From contig DATLAN010000290.1 in assembly GCA_035527455.1 (NCBI GenBank), positions 1 through 18,675 of the forward strand: a stretch of DNA of 18,675 bases, given 5' to 3'. This document shows, piece by piece, positions 7,983 to 15,764 of the stretch; positions within the stretch are counted from its first letter, which is position 1; every line of letters begins with the position of its first letter. Position numbers and translations under genes: made by a program. Under the pieces are notes generated by a model. The model did no database searches. It saw only the letters and a program-made list of their open reading frames with translations, and was not told the origin of the DNA. The DNA comes from DATLAN01 sp035527455 (GTDB taxonomy: Bacteria > Planctomycetota > Planctomycetia > Pirellulales > Thermoguttaceae).

Positions 7983-8023
7983 CATGGGACAAGTTGTTTC
8001 TGCACAGTTCCTAATTCGGCGAA

Positions 8024-8052
8024 TCGACAACGGGAAGTTCGTGGATTATCCT
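8024..8052 (+). promoter_or_regulatory. putative promoter for the sulfatase
   Basis: TCGACA (8024-8029) and TATCCT (8047-8052) lie 17 bases apart and match 5/6 and 4/6 of the sigma-70 consensus. The leader would be about 40 bases, ending in a strong AGGAGGAG ribosome-binding site (8087-8094 region). This is inferred from sequence alone. Confidence 0.35.
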
Positions 8053-8099
8053 ATGGAAGAGTCGATACGACTGCCCCGACACCGCAGGAGGAGATCACG

Positions 8100-9449
8100 A
8101 TGAATGGCCGCCACGTCCGTACGCTCGCGTTGCTGCTCGCCTCGGTTGTTTGCCCCGGTGCGATTGCCGCGGAAACGCGTGCGATTGCCGCGGAAACGCC
8201 CAATATCGTCTTCATCATCGTCGATGACATGGGCTATCACGATCTGGGCTGTTTCGGCAGCAAGACGATTCTTACGCCGAACATCGACCGGATGTGCGCC
8301 GAGGGGATCAAGTTCACCGACTGCTACTCGGGCGATACGGTTTGTGCGCCGGCCCGCAGCACGTTGATGACCGGCTATCACAAGGGCCACACGCCGGTGC
8401 GGGGCAACAGCGGGGGAATACCGCTATGGCCGGAAGACGTCACGGTCGCCGAAGTGCTCAAGAAGGCCGGCTACGCGACCGGCGGATTCGGCAAGTGGGG
8501 ACTGGGCAACCAGGGCCACGACGGAGCGGCGGAGCGGCAGGGGTTCGACCTGTTCTTCGGTTACTACAACCAGTGGCACGCCCACACCTACTACACCCAC
8601 CTTTTCCGCAACAGCGAGCGGGTCGAACTCGCCGGGCGGTACACCCACCATGCGATCTTCGATGAAACGATCAAGTTCATCCAAGAGAACAAGGACAAGC
8701 CGTTCTTCTGCTACTGCCCGTGGACGCCACCCCACGCGGCCTACCAGATTCCCGAGGACGATCCGGCTTGGGCACTCTACAAGGACAAGCCCTGGCCCCA
8801 GGATGCCCGCGTGGTGGCCGCCATGGACTCGATGATCGATCGGCACGTCGGCGAGATCCTCGCACTGCTCGAGGAACTGGACATCGACGACGACACGATC
8901 GTCTTCTTCACCTCCGACAACGGGGCCGCCAAGCGGTTCGACGGCATTCACGATTCGTGCGGCAAGATGAAAGGCTTCAAGCGTTCGATGAACGAAGGGG
9001 GGATTCGCGTGCCGATGGTGGTGCGCTGGCCGGGCAGGATCGAGGCCGGATCGGTGAGCGATCTGCCGTGGTACTTCCCCGACGTGATGCCGACGCTGGC
9101 GGAATTGGCAAACGTCTCGGCCGAAGTGCCCGAGGATATCGACGGCATTTCCATCGTGCCGACCCTGCTGGGCAAAGGCGAGCAGAAGCGGCACGAGTAT
9201 CTTTATTGGGCCTCGGGCAATCGCGCCGTGCGAATGGGCCAATGGAAGGGCCTGGGTTCGCCGGGAAAGCTCGCGCTGTACGACCTCAGCAGCGATATCG
9301 GCGAGGAAAACGACCTGGCGGCAGAGCATCCGGACATCGTCGAGAAGCTGGCCGACTACATGGCCTCGGCCGAGAAGGCGCCGCGCAGTCAGCAGGACGA
9401 CGGCAAGTACACCGGTCGGGAGTCCGAGGCAAAGAAGACGGTCCGGTGA
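8100..9449 (+). CDS. type I (C-type) sulfatase, secreted
   Basis: A 449-residue sulfatase of the alkaline-phosphatase superfamily, expected to hydrolyse sulfate esters on polysaccharides outside the cytoplasm. The start is the ATG at 8100, just after AGGAGGAG, which places a signal peptide at the N-terminus (cleavage near PGAIAA, about residue 24). An upstream in-frame start at 7914 would read through the REP pair and is rejected. The metal-binding DDMG (Asp42-Asp43) follows NIVFIIV. The nucleophile motif CAPARSTLMTG has Cys82-x-Pro84-x-Arg86, normally converted to formylglycine. GKWGLG (Lys/His site region) and TSDNGA supply further conserved active-site residues. Length fits single-domain family members. 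A formylglycine-generating enzyme is not encoded in this window. The substrate cannot be told from sequence, but planctomycetes carry many such enzymes for sulfated algal glycans. The signal-peptide end carries a tandem duplication, described separately. Confidence 0.93.
   Translation: MNGRHVRTLALLLASVVCPGAIAAETRAIAAETPNIVFIIVDDMGYHDLGCFGSKTILTPNIDRMCAEGIKFTDCYSGDTVCAPARSTLMTGYHKGHTPVRGNSGGIPLWPEDVTVAEVLKKAGYATGGFGKWGLGNQGHDGAAERQGFDLFFGYYNQWHAHTYYTHLFRNSERVELAGRYTHHAIFDETIKFIQENKDKPFFCYCPWTPPHAAYQIPEDDPAWALYKDKPWPQDARVVAAMDSMIDRHVGEILALLEELDIDDDTIVFFTSDNGAAKRFDGIHDSCGKMKGFKRSMNEGGIRVPMVVRWPGRIEAGSVSDLPWYFPDVMPTLAELANVSAEVPEDIDGISIVPTLLGKGEQKRHEYLYWASGNRAVRMGQWKGLGSPGKLALYDLSSDIGEENDLAAEHPDIVEKLADYMASAEKAPRSQQDDGKYTGRESEAKKTVR
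8158..8199 (+). repeat. perfect 21-bp tandem duplication in the sulfatase signal region
   Basis: GTGCGATTGCCGCGGAAACG plus C at 8158-8178 is repeated exactly at 8179-8199. It adds seven in-frame codons and doubles the AIAAET motif at the predicted signal-peptidase site (residues 21-26 and 28-33). The lack of any silent difference suggests a recent slippage event. Confidence 0.95.
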
Positions 9450-9601
9450 GGCGGTGATTGGCCACTAGCCAACGGAGAGTTTTCCTTCTGCTTTTCCGCC
9501 AATCCCGGCCCCTTACCGCGGTATGGGGTCGTCATCGGCACAGGAGGGCTTTGTTGTTGGGTAGACCGCCAGTAGTGGCCAATCATCGCCCCACGAAACT
9601 C

Positions 9602-9675
9602 GTAGGGTGGGCATCGCCCACCGATCGCTCCGGTTTGGTCGTTAGCGTGGTTTTGGTGGGCAGTGCCCACCCTAC
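9602..9675. repeat. REP-type inverted pair (GTAGGGTGGGCATCGCCCACC family)
   Basis: The 21-base unit at 9602-9622 and the unit at 9655-9675 are reverse complements except at two bases in the inner loop. Each unit is itself a small hairpin (GGTGGGC..GCCCACC). They are separated by 32 bases. This head-to-head palindromic doublet is the usual form of REP sequences mobilised by RAYT transposases. Confidence 0.8.
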
Positions 9676-9743
9676 ACAAGTCTATCCTGCCAATCGGTAT
9701 TTGCCAAGCGGTTCGGCAGACGGACTCCAGGAATTTCGCGTTG

Positions 9744-9796
9744 CGAGGAGGATCCCAGGGTCGCCCGAAGGCGACCCTGGGCATGAATGCTCCTCG
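9744..9796. repeat. nested hairpin near the convergent gene ends
   Basis: CCCAGGGTCGCC (9754-9765) pairs perfectly with GGCGACCCTGGG (9770-9781) around CGAA. An outer stem CGAGGAG (9744-9750) pairs with CTCCTCG (9790-9796). It lies between the ends of two convergent genes and may help stop transcription from either side, but no T-run follows. Confidence 0.65.
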
Positions 9797-9797
9797 T

Positions 9798-9815
9798 CGC
9801 CGGCAGAAGCCGGCG
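9798..9815 (-). terminator. possible terminator hairpin of the pilin-like gene
   Basis: CGCCGGC (9798-9804) and GCCGGCG (9809-9815) form a 7-bp stem with an AGAA loop, 13 bases after the pilin stop on the minus strand. The G/C-only stem and position fit a terminator; the missing U-tract argues against intrinsic termination. Confidence 0.35.
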
Positions 9816-9827
9816 TCTGACCGCAGA

Positions 9828-10145
9828 TTACAGTCCTTCTCCATCGATGTTAATGCCGCAGACCACGACGGCGCCACCGTCGGTCGCGTCCTCCCAGTCA
9901 ACGAAATTAGAACCGTCGGTCGACGCGCAAACGTTGTCGGCGGCATCCACCAGCCTCGTTCCACTGTACATGTAGTCCTGGTCCAGCGAACCGATGGCTT
10001 CCGCCACGTCCCACAATTCGGTCGTAACCGCATTGCCGACGGCCTTGACACCAACAACGATCCCGATGACCAGAACGGTCATCAACAACACGAGTTCTGC
10101 GGAGAGGATCGCACCAGAGTCGTCTCTCCAAAGTCGCTTCAACAT
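9828..10145 (-). CDS. Flp/TadE-like type IVb pilin-like protein
   Basis: A 105-residue protein with a short basic leader (MLKRLWRDDSG), then AILSAELVLLMTVLVIGIVV, a hydrophobic helix with an acidic residue near its start. This is the class of prepilin-like proteins (Flp/TadE type) in which a prepilin peptidase cuts after Gly11. The glutamate is six residues after that Gly, not the usual five. The C-terminal part is acidic and small-residue rich (DVAEAIGSLDQ, DATDGGAVVVCGINIDGEGL) and contains two cysteines (in VCAST and VVVCGIN) that could form a disulfide. The start is secure: a TAGGAGGG ribosome-binding site (10153-10160) sits 7 bases before the ATG. No Tad secretion genes, prepilin peptidase or other pilins are near, so it is an orphan. 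Planctomycete genomes carry many such single-gene copies, and whether they form fibres is unknown. Confidence 0.8.
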   Translation of the reverse strand: MLKRLWRDDSGAILSAELVLLMTVLVIGIVVGVKAVGNAVTTELWDVAEAIGSLDQDYMYSGTRLVDAADNVCASTDGSNFVDWEDATDGGAVVVCGINIDGEGL

Positions 10146-10238
10146 AACACAACCCTCCTAAACAATCGGAAAAGTCTCAAAACCCCCGAGGCGGGGTAGG
10201 CCGAGCGCCCAATCGCATCGGCCTAAACGATAAATCCA

Positions 10239-10266
10239 ATTATATCAGTTATGCTGGCGTACACAA
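10239..10266 (-). promoter_or_regulatory. extended -10 promoter of the pilin-like gene
   Basis: On the minus strand a perfect TATAAT (10244-10239) is preceded by TG one base upstream (TGATATAAT), an extended -10 element. A weak -35 (TTGTGT, 10266-10261) is 16 bases upstream. The start point would be near 10232, giving a leader of about 87 bases that includes a small CCCC/GGGG hairpin (10184-10196 region) and the TAGGAGGG ribosome-binding site. Confidence 0.55.
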
Positions 10267-10559
10267 CACCCTTTTTGCCTAATCCCCCTCTTTTTCCCCA
10301 AGTCGCCATTGTAAAGGGGTTTACAGCGATGTTTTTTTACCCAATCCACCATAAAACATCCCCGGGAGTCAGGATATACCACAACAAACAGGGGATTCCG
10401 ACCGCGAAAAATCCCTGAAACGCCTTCGCACGTCGCCAGCGAGCTTTTCCAGTCCTCTACATTTTCCGGCAAGCAGTGTTTCTTGGTGACGGCAAGTCGA
10501 TCGGACGTTCTGCAAGTGCCACGCTCTGGACACTTTTCGAAACAACGTAGACGCCGCGG
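10267..10559. other. upstream spacer of the pilin-like gene
   Basis: This sequence, less G+C-rich than its surroundings, lies between the end of the HEAT-repeat gene and the pilin promoter. It contains T-rich runs (10271-10276, 10290-10296, 10330-10337). No convincing gene, hairpin or operator is visible. Confidence 0.4.
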
Positions 10560-13500
10560 TCAACGCTCGTCGCGACACGCTGCGCAGGCCTCCCAGAGGG
10601 TGCGTTGGGTGGTGAACTCGGGATAATCGGCGGCGAGCTTTTCTAGCTGCGGCAGCGCGGCGGGGTCGGCGATGCGGCCCAGCGCGGCGGCGGCGGCCTG
10701 GCGGACTTCCATGGCGTTTTCGAAATCGGCGACCGTGGATAGGAGAGAGGGGACCGCTTCTTTCGAGCCGATGCGGCCCAAGGCGTCGGCCGCTGCGGCG
10801 CGGTGGATTGGGGTCATCGCGCTGTGGATGAAGACGTTCGGGGCGTTGGGCACGCCGAAACTGAACTCGGTCGGCTCGTCGTCCAACGCCGAACGCAACA
10901 CGCCCACCGAGCCGACGTCGCGGAGCTTGCCCAGCGTGCGGGCGAGGAAGAAACAGGTCCAACTCCGCTTGCGCGAGGGTGCCAGCGCCCGATAACGCTC
11001 GAAGGCCGCCCGGACCCGCGGGGCGTCTTCCGGCCGCTGGGCGACGACCGCCAGCAAATGGGCCGCGCGGGATTCCGGCGACAGCGCGCCCACCGAAACG
11101 GCCGGCGGCGAGGCCGTGACCGCCTGCTGCAACTCGGGCGTGGTCTTCGCCTGCGGATCGCCCAACACGGCCAGGCACGCGTCGACCACTTCCGCGCCCA
11201 TCCCGTTGCGGTGGATCAGCCGGGCGGTGACCGTCTCGTAGGCGTCGCTTTCATAGAGCAGCCCGCGGTCGGGGTCCATCGGCACGGACTGAAGCAGCCT
11301 GGCGGTCAGTCCGGCGGCCTTGCGCGAGCCGATCGCGTCGAGCGCCTCGGCGATGCGATAGTGCGGGATCGAGCTATGGCAGCCCATCAGCCAGTTATGG
11401 TCGGCCGTGCGGAAGGTGTAGTACCAGAACTCGGCCAGGTTCTCGAAGGCGGCGATCAGGCGCTGCTCGGCCTCCGGCGTGCCGATCCACCCCAGCGCTT
11501 CGGCCGCCGCGCCGGCCAGGTGATCCGGCGCGGCCGCCCAACCGAACTCGTGACTCTTCTGCGGCTGGACGGGCGCTTTCTGGGTGTTTTCATCGAGGAT
11601 TTCGGCCAACAGCGGCACGGCCGAGCCGTCGCGGAGATGTCCCAGCGCCCGAACGGCCGCCAGCCGGGCGACCAGGCTGTCCTGGCGGCCCGAGGCGACG
11701 AACGCCCGCAGCGCCGCCTTGGCCGGTTCGGAGCCGACGTGCCCCAGCGCCTCGACGGCCAGATGGACCTTGATCGGGTCTTCGGCACCGATCCGCGCGA
11801 TCAGGTCCTGCTCGATCGCCTCCCAATCGTGCCGGTCGATCCACGCCCTCCACGCGGCAGCCTGTTCGATCTTCGTCGATGGATCGCCGTAGGGGTTGAA
11901 GACCTCGCTGTGTCCGGTGAGATGCTCCAGCGCGATGTGCGCGGCCTGGGCTACGTGCGGATCGCCGTCGTAGAGTCCGCGCACGAGCACGGGCACGGCG
12001 TCGCGGTTTCCGCAGGAGGACAACGCCACGGCCGCGGCCAGACGGACCGAACTTTCATAATCGGCGAGCGCCTCGATCAGCACCGGCACGGCCCGGCGGT
12101 CGCGGAAAGCGGCCAGCCGCCGGATGGCGGCGATCTGCTGGTCCTTCTCGCCGTCGCGGACGGTGCGCATCAGTTTTTCAATTTCGATTTCGCGTCCGGG
12201 GCGCAGCGTGGTCGGATCGAACGCCGGCGGAAACACGTCCTGCTGGTAGAGGTCGATGCTGGCCGCCTCGCGGAAGCGATCGAACTGCAAGTTGAGCACA
12301 CCCCCGTTGGCCGCGTTGTTCGCCCGGAAGCGATGGGCGCGGCCCTGTCCGAGCAGATCGACCGGCGGGGCAAGCTGGGCCATGGGCAATTGGGGCGTGG
12401 GGGCGGCCTGACGGTAGTTGTGGCAGCCGGTGCAGGATCGTCGTTCGCCCGGTCGGACGTAGATCCAGCTCAGTTCGTTGACCACCGCGCGGCCCTCGGC
12501 ATCGACGGCCTGCAGGGCCAGCGGGCGATCGGCCGGCACGCGGGCGTAGAACGAGCCGTCGGGGGCCAGGGGCACGGTGCCCAGCTCGACGCCTTCGACG
12601 CCGATGTGGCAGTATTGATGCCGTGCCGAGCGGAGCGTCAGCGCGTTGCCCATCACCACCCTCACGCCCTTGACCCGCGCCCAATCACCGTCGATCTGCT
12701 TGGTGTCGAAGATGCGTTGGCAGAGAAGGTAGCCGGTCTTGTCGTGGCGGCGGTCGTCGTCGGTTCCGACCAGCGGAGGCATGACCGGCGGCTTGGGATG
12801 CGGTCCCAGATAGGCGACCGAGTGCAGGTCGCGCGACTCGTTCTCGAAGAGCTTCACCACCTTGCCCGAGTCCGGATCGAGGATGCCCAACACGCCGCTT
12901 CGGGTGCTGCACAGCAGCCGGCCGTCGGGCAGCGGGGCCATGTCGAACAGGGCCACGTCGCTGGGCATCTGTTCCTGCCGCCGCGTGGCCGCGGAGGAAC
13001 TGGCCGTGACCAGCGGCCCGGTGAACGAGAGACAGGCCACGCGGCCGTCCGGCAGCGGCGCGGGCGCCCCGAAGCCGTAGTTCCGCAGCCAACTGGAATG
13101 ATCTTCGGCGCCGGTGGGACGGTCGTACGCGATCTTGCCGCGGTCGGGGCCGATGAGCACCTCGCCGTTGCTGCCGTCGGGGTGGATCGCGTGGATGTGC
13201 GTTTCGACCTTTGCCCGCTCGAAGAAGTTGTCGTGCCGCACGAAGGCGATCCGGCCGTCGGCCATCACCTGCGGCCGGCTGTCGGCCACGATGTGGTAGG
13301 TCATCGGACGGACTTCGCTGCGATCGGCCGTCAGATAGAACAGGCTCCGGGCCGTGTTGCCGTGATACTCGTCGCGGCTGCCGGTCCGGCTCGAGGCGAA
13401 GACGATCCGACCGTCGGGCAACACGGCCGGGTCGTAATCCTGCCAAGGGCCGGCGGTCAAGCGCCGCAAGCCCGATCCGTCGCTGCCGATGCGAAAGATC

Positions 13501-14477
13501 TTGAAGAACTTTTCACCCTCGGGCACCATCGCGAAGAGGATCTCTTTGCCGTCGTAGGAACAGGTGGGCGAGGCGACCAGGCCCGTGCCGGCGTCGAGCA
13601 ACAGCCGCGGCTGGGCGTCGGGCTTGGCGGGCGTCAAGGCGTAGAGCTTGTGTCCGGAGAAAGCCGGGGCGGGTGTGTCGTATTCGAAGTACGCCTGGCT
13701 GTCGTGGATGATCCATTTGGCCGTTTGGGCTTGGGTGGAGTGCAGCGGCGCTCTTCCCGCGACGAAGACGATGCCCGAGGGCCAGACGAAATCGGCGTCG
13801 GGCTCGGTGAATTGATCCGCCCGGGGAGAGCGTCCGCCGCCGGGAATGCGGGGGTCGACGACCAGGCTCTCGGGATCGGTCAACTGCTCGGGCACGGAGA
13901 GTTGTCCCCAGAGGCCGCCGCCCATCTTGGCCAGCACGACGGCCGGCTTCCAGAGGCTGTCGTCGTGGTCGGGCTCGGTCCAGTTGCCGTTCGGCTCGAC
14001 GATGCACAGCCAGTCCGAATCGGTGACGAACTGCATTTCCTTTCCGTCGGCGGTGCGGATAGAGACGGCCGCCACCAGCCCGGCGCCTCCGCCGAGCGAT
14101 TCGGCCTCGACGGCGACGGCGTTGGCCCCGGCCACGAGGTGCTCTTCGATGCGGAAACGCTCCACGGTGTTCCAGTACTTCGAGTCGTACCCCAGTTCGC
14201 CGGCGATACGGCGGTTGTTCACGTAGAGTTGGTAGCCGTTGTCGGCGGTGATCGCGATGGTGGCTTCGACCGCTTGGGCCGGCAGGACGAACTTGCGGCG
14301 GAAGTAGCTCCGCGGCCCGGTGGCGGAAAGACCGCCTTTGTGCGGCCAGATCCAGTTGGCTTTGTTCAACTCGGGGGTCTTGCCCGGTTCAGCCGCCGGC
14401 ACGACGGTGGCCGATGACGCGGCAATCGTGAGTGCAATGGTGATCTTCAACAGTTGGTTTCGTAGCATGGCGGTCAT
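10560..14477 (-). CDS. HzsA-related protein fused to C-terminal HEAT repeats
   Basis: A 1305-residue exported protein. A signal peptide (about residues 1-29, ending VVPAAE) is followed by a galactose-binding-like jelly roll (about 37-195: NKANWIWPHKGG, YFRRKF, ITADNGYQLYVNN), as in rhamnosidase or beta-galactosidase accessory domains. A TolB-like/HZS-alpha-like beta-propeller (about 230-670) carries repeats such as YDPAVLPDGRIVFASSR, RPQVMADGRIAFVRHD and APLPDGRLLCSTRSG. One haem c motif, CTGCH, is at 682-686. From about 775 to the end run HEAT/PBS-lyase-type helical repeats (AIRRLAAFRDRRAVPVLIEA, AAVALSSCGNRDAVPVLVRG, AAAALGRIADPAALPQLEKL), likely a protein-binding scaffold. The ATG at 14477 has AAGGA upstream; an ATG three codons later is also possible. 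It begins 10 bases after the stop of the BMC gene, so it is probably the last gene of a regulator-BMC operon. Substrate and role are unknown. Confidence 0.8.
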   Translation of the reverse strand: MTAMLRNQLLKITIALTIAASSATVVPAAEPGKTPELNKANWIWPHKGGLSATGPRSYFRRKFVLPAQAVEATIAITADNGYQLYVNNRRIAGELGYDSKYWNTVERFRIEEHLVAGANAVAVEAESLGGGAGLVAAVSIRTADGKEMQFVTDSDWLCIVEPNGNWTEPDHDDSLWKPAVVLAKMGGGLWGQLSVPEQLTDPESLVVDPRIPGGGRSPRADQFTEPDADFVWPSGIVFVAGRAPLHSTQAQTAKWIIHDSQAYFEYDTPAPAFSGHKLYALTPAKPDAQPRLLLDAGTGLVASPTCSYDGKEILFAMVPEGEKFFKIFRIGSDGSGLRRLTAGPWQDYDPAVLPDGRIVFASSRTGSRDEYHGNTARSLFYLTADRSEVRPMTYHIVADSRPQVMADGRIAFVRHDNFFERAKVETHIHAIHPDGSNGEVLIGPDRGKIAYDRPTGAEDHSSWLRNYGFGAPAPLPDGRVACLSFTGPLVTASSSAATRRQEQMPSDVALFDMAPLPDGRLLCSTRSGVLGILDPDSGKVVKLFENESRDLHSVAYLGPHPKPPVMPPLVGTDDDRRHDKTGYLLCQRIFDTKQIDGDWARVKGVRVVMGNALTLRSARHQYCHIGVEGVELGTVPLAPDGSFYARVPADRPLALQAVDAEGRAVVNELSWIYVRPGERRSCTGCHNYRQAAPTPQLPMAQLAPPVDLLGQGRAHRFRANNAANGGVLNLQFDRFREAASIDLYQQDVFPPAFDPTTLRPGREIEIEKLMRTVRDGEKDQQIAAIRRLAAFRDRRAVPVLIEALADYESSVRLAAAVALSSCGNRDAVPVLVRGLYDGDPHVAQAAHIALEHLTGHSEVFNPYGDPSTKIEQAAAWRAWIDRHDWEAIEQDLIARIGAEDPIKVHLAVEALGHVGSEPAKAALRAFVASGRQDSLVARLAAVRALGHLRDGSAVPLLAEILDENTQKAPVQPQKSHEFGWAAAPDHLAGAAAEALGWIGTPEAEQRLIAAFENLAEFWYYTFRTADHNWLMGCHSSIPHYRIAEALDAIGSRKAAGLTARLLQSVPMDPDRGLLYESDAYETVTARLIHRNGMGAEVVDACLAVLGDPQAKTTPELQQAVTASPPAVSVGALSPESRAAHLLAVVAQRPEDAPRVRAAFERYRALAPSRKRSWTCFFLARTLGKLRDVGSVGVLRSALDDEPTEFSFGVPNAPNVFIHSAMTPIHRAAAADALGRIGSKEAVPSLLSTVADFENAMEVRQAAAAALGRIADPAALPQLEKLAADYPEFTTQRTLWEACAACRDER

Positions 14478-14487
14478 AGTCCTTGGA

Positions 14488-15099
14488 TCACGGCAGCAGG
14501 GCGGCCAGTTCGGGATGCGGTCGGGCGATGACGTCGGCCATGATGAGCTTGCCTTGGAGTTGCTCGACGGCCCTCTTGCCGGCTTCGACGGCGGCCTGCA
14601 CGGCCGAGACGTTGCCGCGGACCATGATCGTCACGTAGGCGGCCCCGATCTTCTCCTTGCCGACCAGCTCGACCGAGGCGGCCTTGAGCATCTCGTCGGT
14701 CGCGTGCAGCGCGGCCACCAGCCCCTGGGTTTCGATCAGGCCCAATGCGTCGGAACTGTTCATGGAATCCTCTCGTGGTACGTGTGAATCGTAGATCCCC
14801 AGCAAGGGGACGAAGGCGGGCGGATCGGTGCAAAGACGGTGCGTCTCGGGCGTCGGTCCGGGGATGACGGTCACTTCGACCCGCGTGCCCATCTGCCGGG
14901 CCAGAGCCGCGCCCTGCTCGGCCGCCCGACGGACCTCTTCGGCCCCGCCGGCCAGCTTGATGCACTGCTCGGTCCCCAACGTGTTCTCGATGCCCAGGAT
15001 CGAAACGCCGGCCGCCTTCGAACAGCGATCGGCCACCAACAGGGCGGGCACGAGGTTTGCGATTTCCAGCAGGGCGAGGCTTGTCGGGGGCATTTTCAC
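14488..15099 (-). CDS. tandem-domain bacterial microcompartment shell protein
   Basis: A 203-residue protein with two BMC domains in a single frame. Domain 1 (about 7-82: LALLEIANLVPALLVADRCS to VEVTVIPGP) is divergent. Domain 2 (113-203: ALGLIETQGLVAALHATDEM, KEKIGAAYVTIMVRGNVSAV, DVIARPHPELAALLP) closely follows canonical hexamer-forming BMC proteins. The linker is LCTDPPAFVPLLGIYDSHVP. Both domains read in unpermuted order, as in PduT-type trimers, and the length fits the tandem (BMC-T) class. An internal ATG at 14763 with AGAGGA just upstream could start domain 2 separately as a 91-residue BMC-H protein, so the gene may yield two products. I chose GTG at 15099; an ATG two codons later is equally possible, and neither has a strong ribosome-binding site. 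No aldolase, aldehyde dehydrogenase or kinase of the planctomycete BMC locus is here, so this is a satellite shell gene. It lies 50 bases after the response regulator. Confidence 0.85.
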   Translation of the reverse strand: MKMPPTSLALLEIANLVPALLVADRCSKAAGVSILGIENTLGTEQCIKLAGGAEEVRRAAEQGAALARQMGTRVEVTVIPGPTPETHRLCTDPPAFVPLLGIYDSHVPREDSMNSSDALGLIETQGLVAALHATDEMLKAASVELVGKEKIGAAYVTIMVRGNVSAVQAAVEAGKRAVEQLQGKLIMADVIARPHPELAALLP

Positions 15100-15149
15100 G
15101 GGCCGTCAGGAAACATACTCCGGTGGAAGCACCCTCGCGCAACGGCCCG

Positions 15150-15539
15150 TCATCCCCGCCAGTCGTACGTCCGCTCGAGCGCCTGGCGGACGACGCCCGT
15201 GATCTGGCCCAGCGAGAACGGCTTGGAGAGCACGGAGAAGGCGTGGGCCAGCCGGGCCTGCCGAATGATCCTCTCGTCCAACTGGGCCGACAGCAGGATG
15301 CAAGGCAACATGGACCTCAACTGCTTGAGCCGCCGCAACGTCTCCAGCCCGCTCAGCCGAGGCATGTGCATATCCAGCAATACCAGATGGACCTCCCGGC
15401 TGCGAACGATCTGGAGTGCCTCCTCGCCATCCCCGGCCAGTATGGTCTCGAACCCCCTTGGCTCGAACGCGCACTGCAGCGTCTCGCGGAAGTCGCGGTC
15501 GTCGTCGGTGATCAGCAGGGATGGAGACTTGACCAGCAT
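15150..15539 (-). CDS. single-domain response regulator (CheY-like receiver)
   Basis: A 129-residue stand-alone receiver domain with no DNA-binding output. Acidic pocket Asp12-Asp13 (LLITDDDRDF), phosphoacceptor Asp56 (VLLDMHMPRLSG), Ser84 (ILLSAQ) and Lys106 (LSKPF) are all in place, so it should be phosphorylatable by a histidine kinase, not encoded here. I chose the ATG at 15539 because it has GAGGTG upstream and begins right before the first beta strand; an upstream ATG at 15572 lacks a ribosome-binding site. It is followed by the tandem BMC gene (50 bases) and the HzsA-HEAT gene, all on one strand. This suggests a three-gene unit in which signalling and a shell component are co-expressed. 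How a receiver without an output domain would act is not visible; it may work by protein contact. Confidence 0.9.
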   Translation of the reverse strand: MLVKSPSLLITDDDRDFRETLQCAFEPRGFETILAGDGEEALQIVRSREVHLVLLDMHMPRLSGLETLRRLKQLRSMLPCILLSAQLDERIIRQARLAHAFSVLSKPFSLGQITGVVRQALERTYDWRG

Positions 15540-15572
15540 AACTCGGGCACCTCGTTCGACGGGCAGCGTCAT

Positions 15573-15764
15573 CCACAGGGTGCAAACAGGATACCAGACG
15601 CGCCGAAATTTCGGTTGCCCGGGCCGAATGGACGGTAAATGGTTCCCACACAGTATCTTACAGCGCAGGCGGAGTTTGTGCGACAGTGATTTTGCGAAGT
15701 TTGGGCAATCCGCACGTGCAGTCCGCCCACCTGCCGCCTGCCATTTCGGCAGGAGAGCGGCCGC
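15573..15764. other. upstream region of the regulator-BMC operon
   Basis: Nothing coding is convincing here. On the minus strand a TAAGAT hexamer (about 15655-15660) could be a -10 box, but no good -35 is spaced from it. A small hairpin at 15737-15753 follows the end of the upstream gene fragment. Confidence 0.35.
15737..15753 (-). terminator. possible terminator hairpin after the gene fragment
   Basis: CCTGCC (15737-15742) and GGCAGG (15748-15753) form a 6-bp stem with a 5-base loop, 12 bases after the stop at 15765 on the minus strand. No U-run follows, so the call is tentative. Confidence 0.3.

Larger units (their letters stand above)
7775..8099. other. divergent intergenic region between HzsA-related and sulfatase genes
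   Basis: This region must hold the start signals for two divergent genes. A REP pair occupies 7912-7982 and a possible plus-strand promoter lies at 8024-8052. For the minus-strand gene I see an AT-rich patch (7847-7860, TATTAACATAATC) but no well-spaced -35/-10 pair. No small gene is evident. Confidence 0.5.
9450..9827. other. intergenic region with REP pair and hairpins
   Basis: This 378-base spacer lies between the ends of the plus-strand sulfatase and the minus-strand pilin-like gene. It contains an inverted REP pair (9602-9675), a strong hairpin (9744-9796) and a small hairpin (9798-9815). No T-tract terminator is obvious. No credible coding sequence is present; frames across it are broken by the palindromes. 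Confidence 0.55.

Noticed and set aside
10803..14417. 1204-residue plus-strand open frame
   Set aside because: It is exactly antisense to the HzsA-HEAT gene. The minus strand has signal peptide, CxxCH and clear HEAT repeats, while this frame is Arg/Gly/Val-rich with no motif, as expected for high-G+C antisense.
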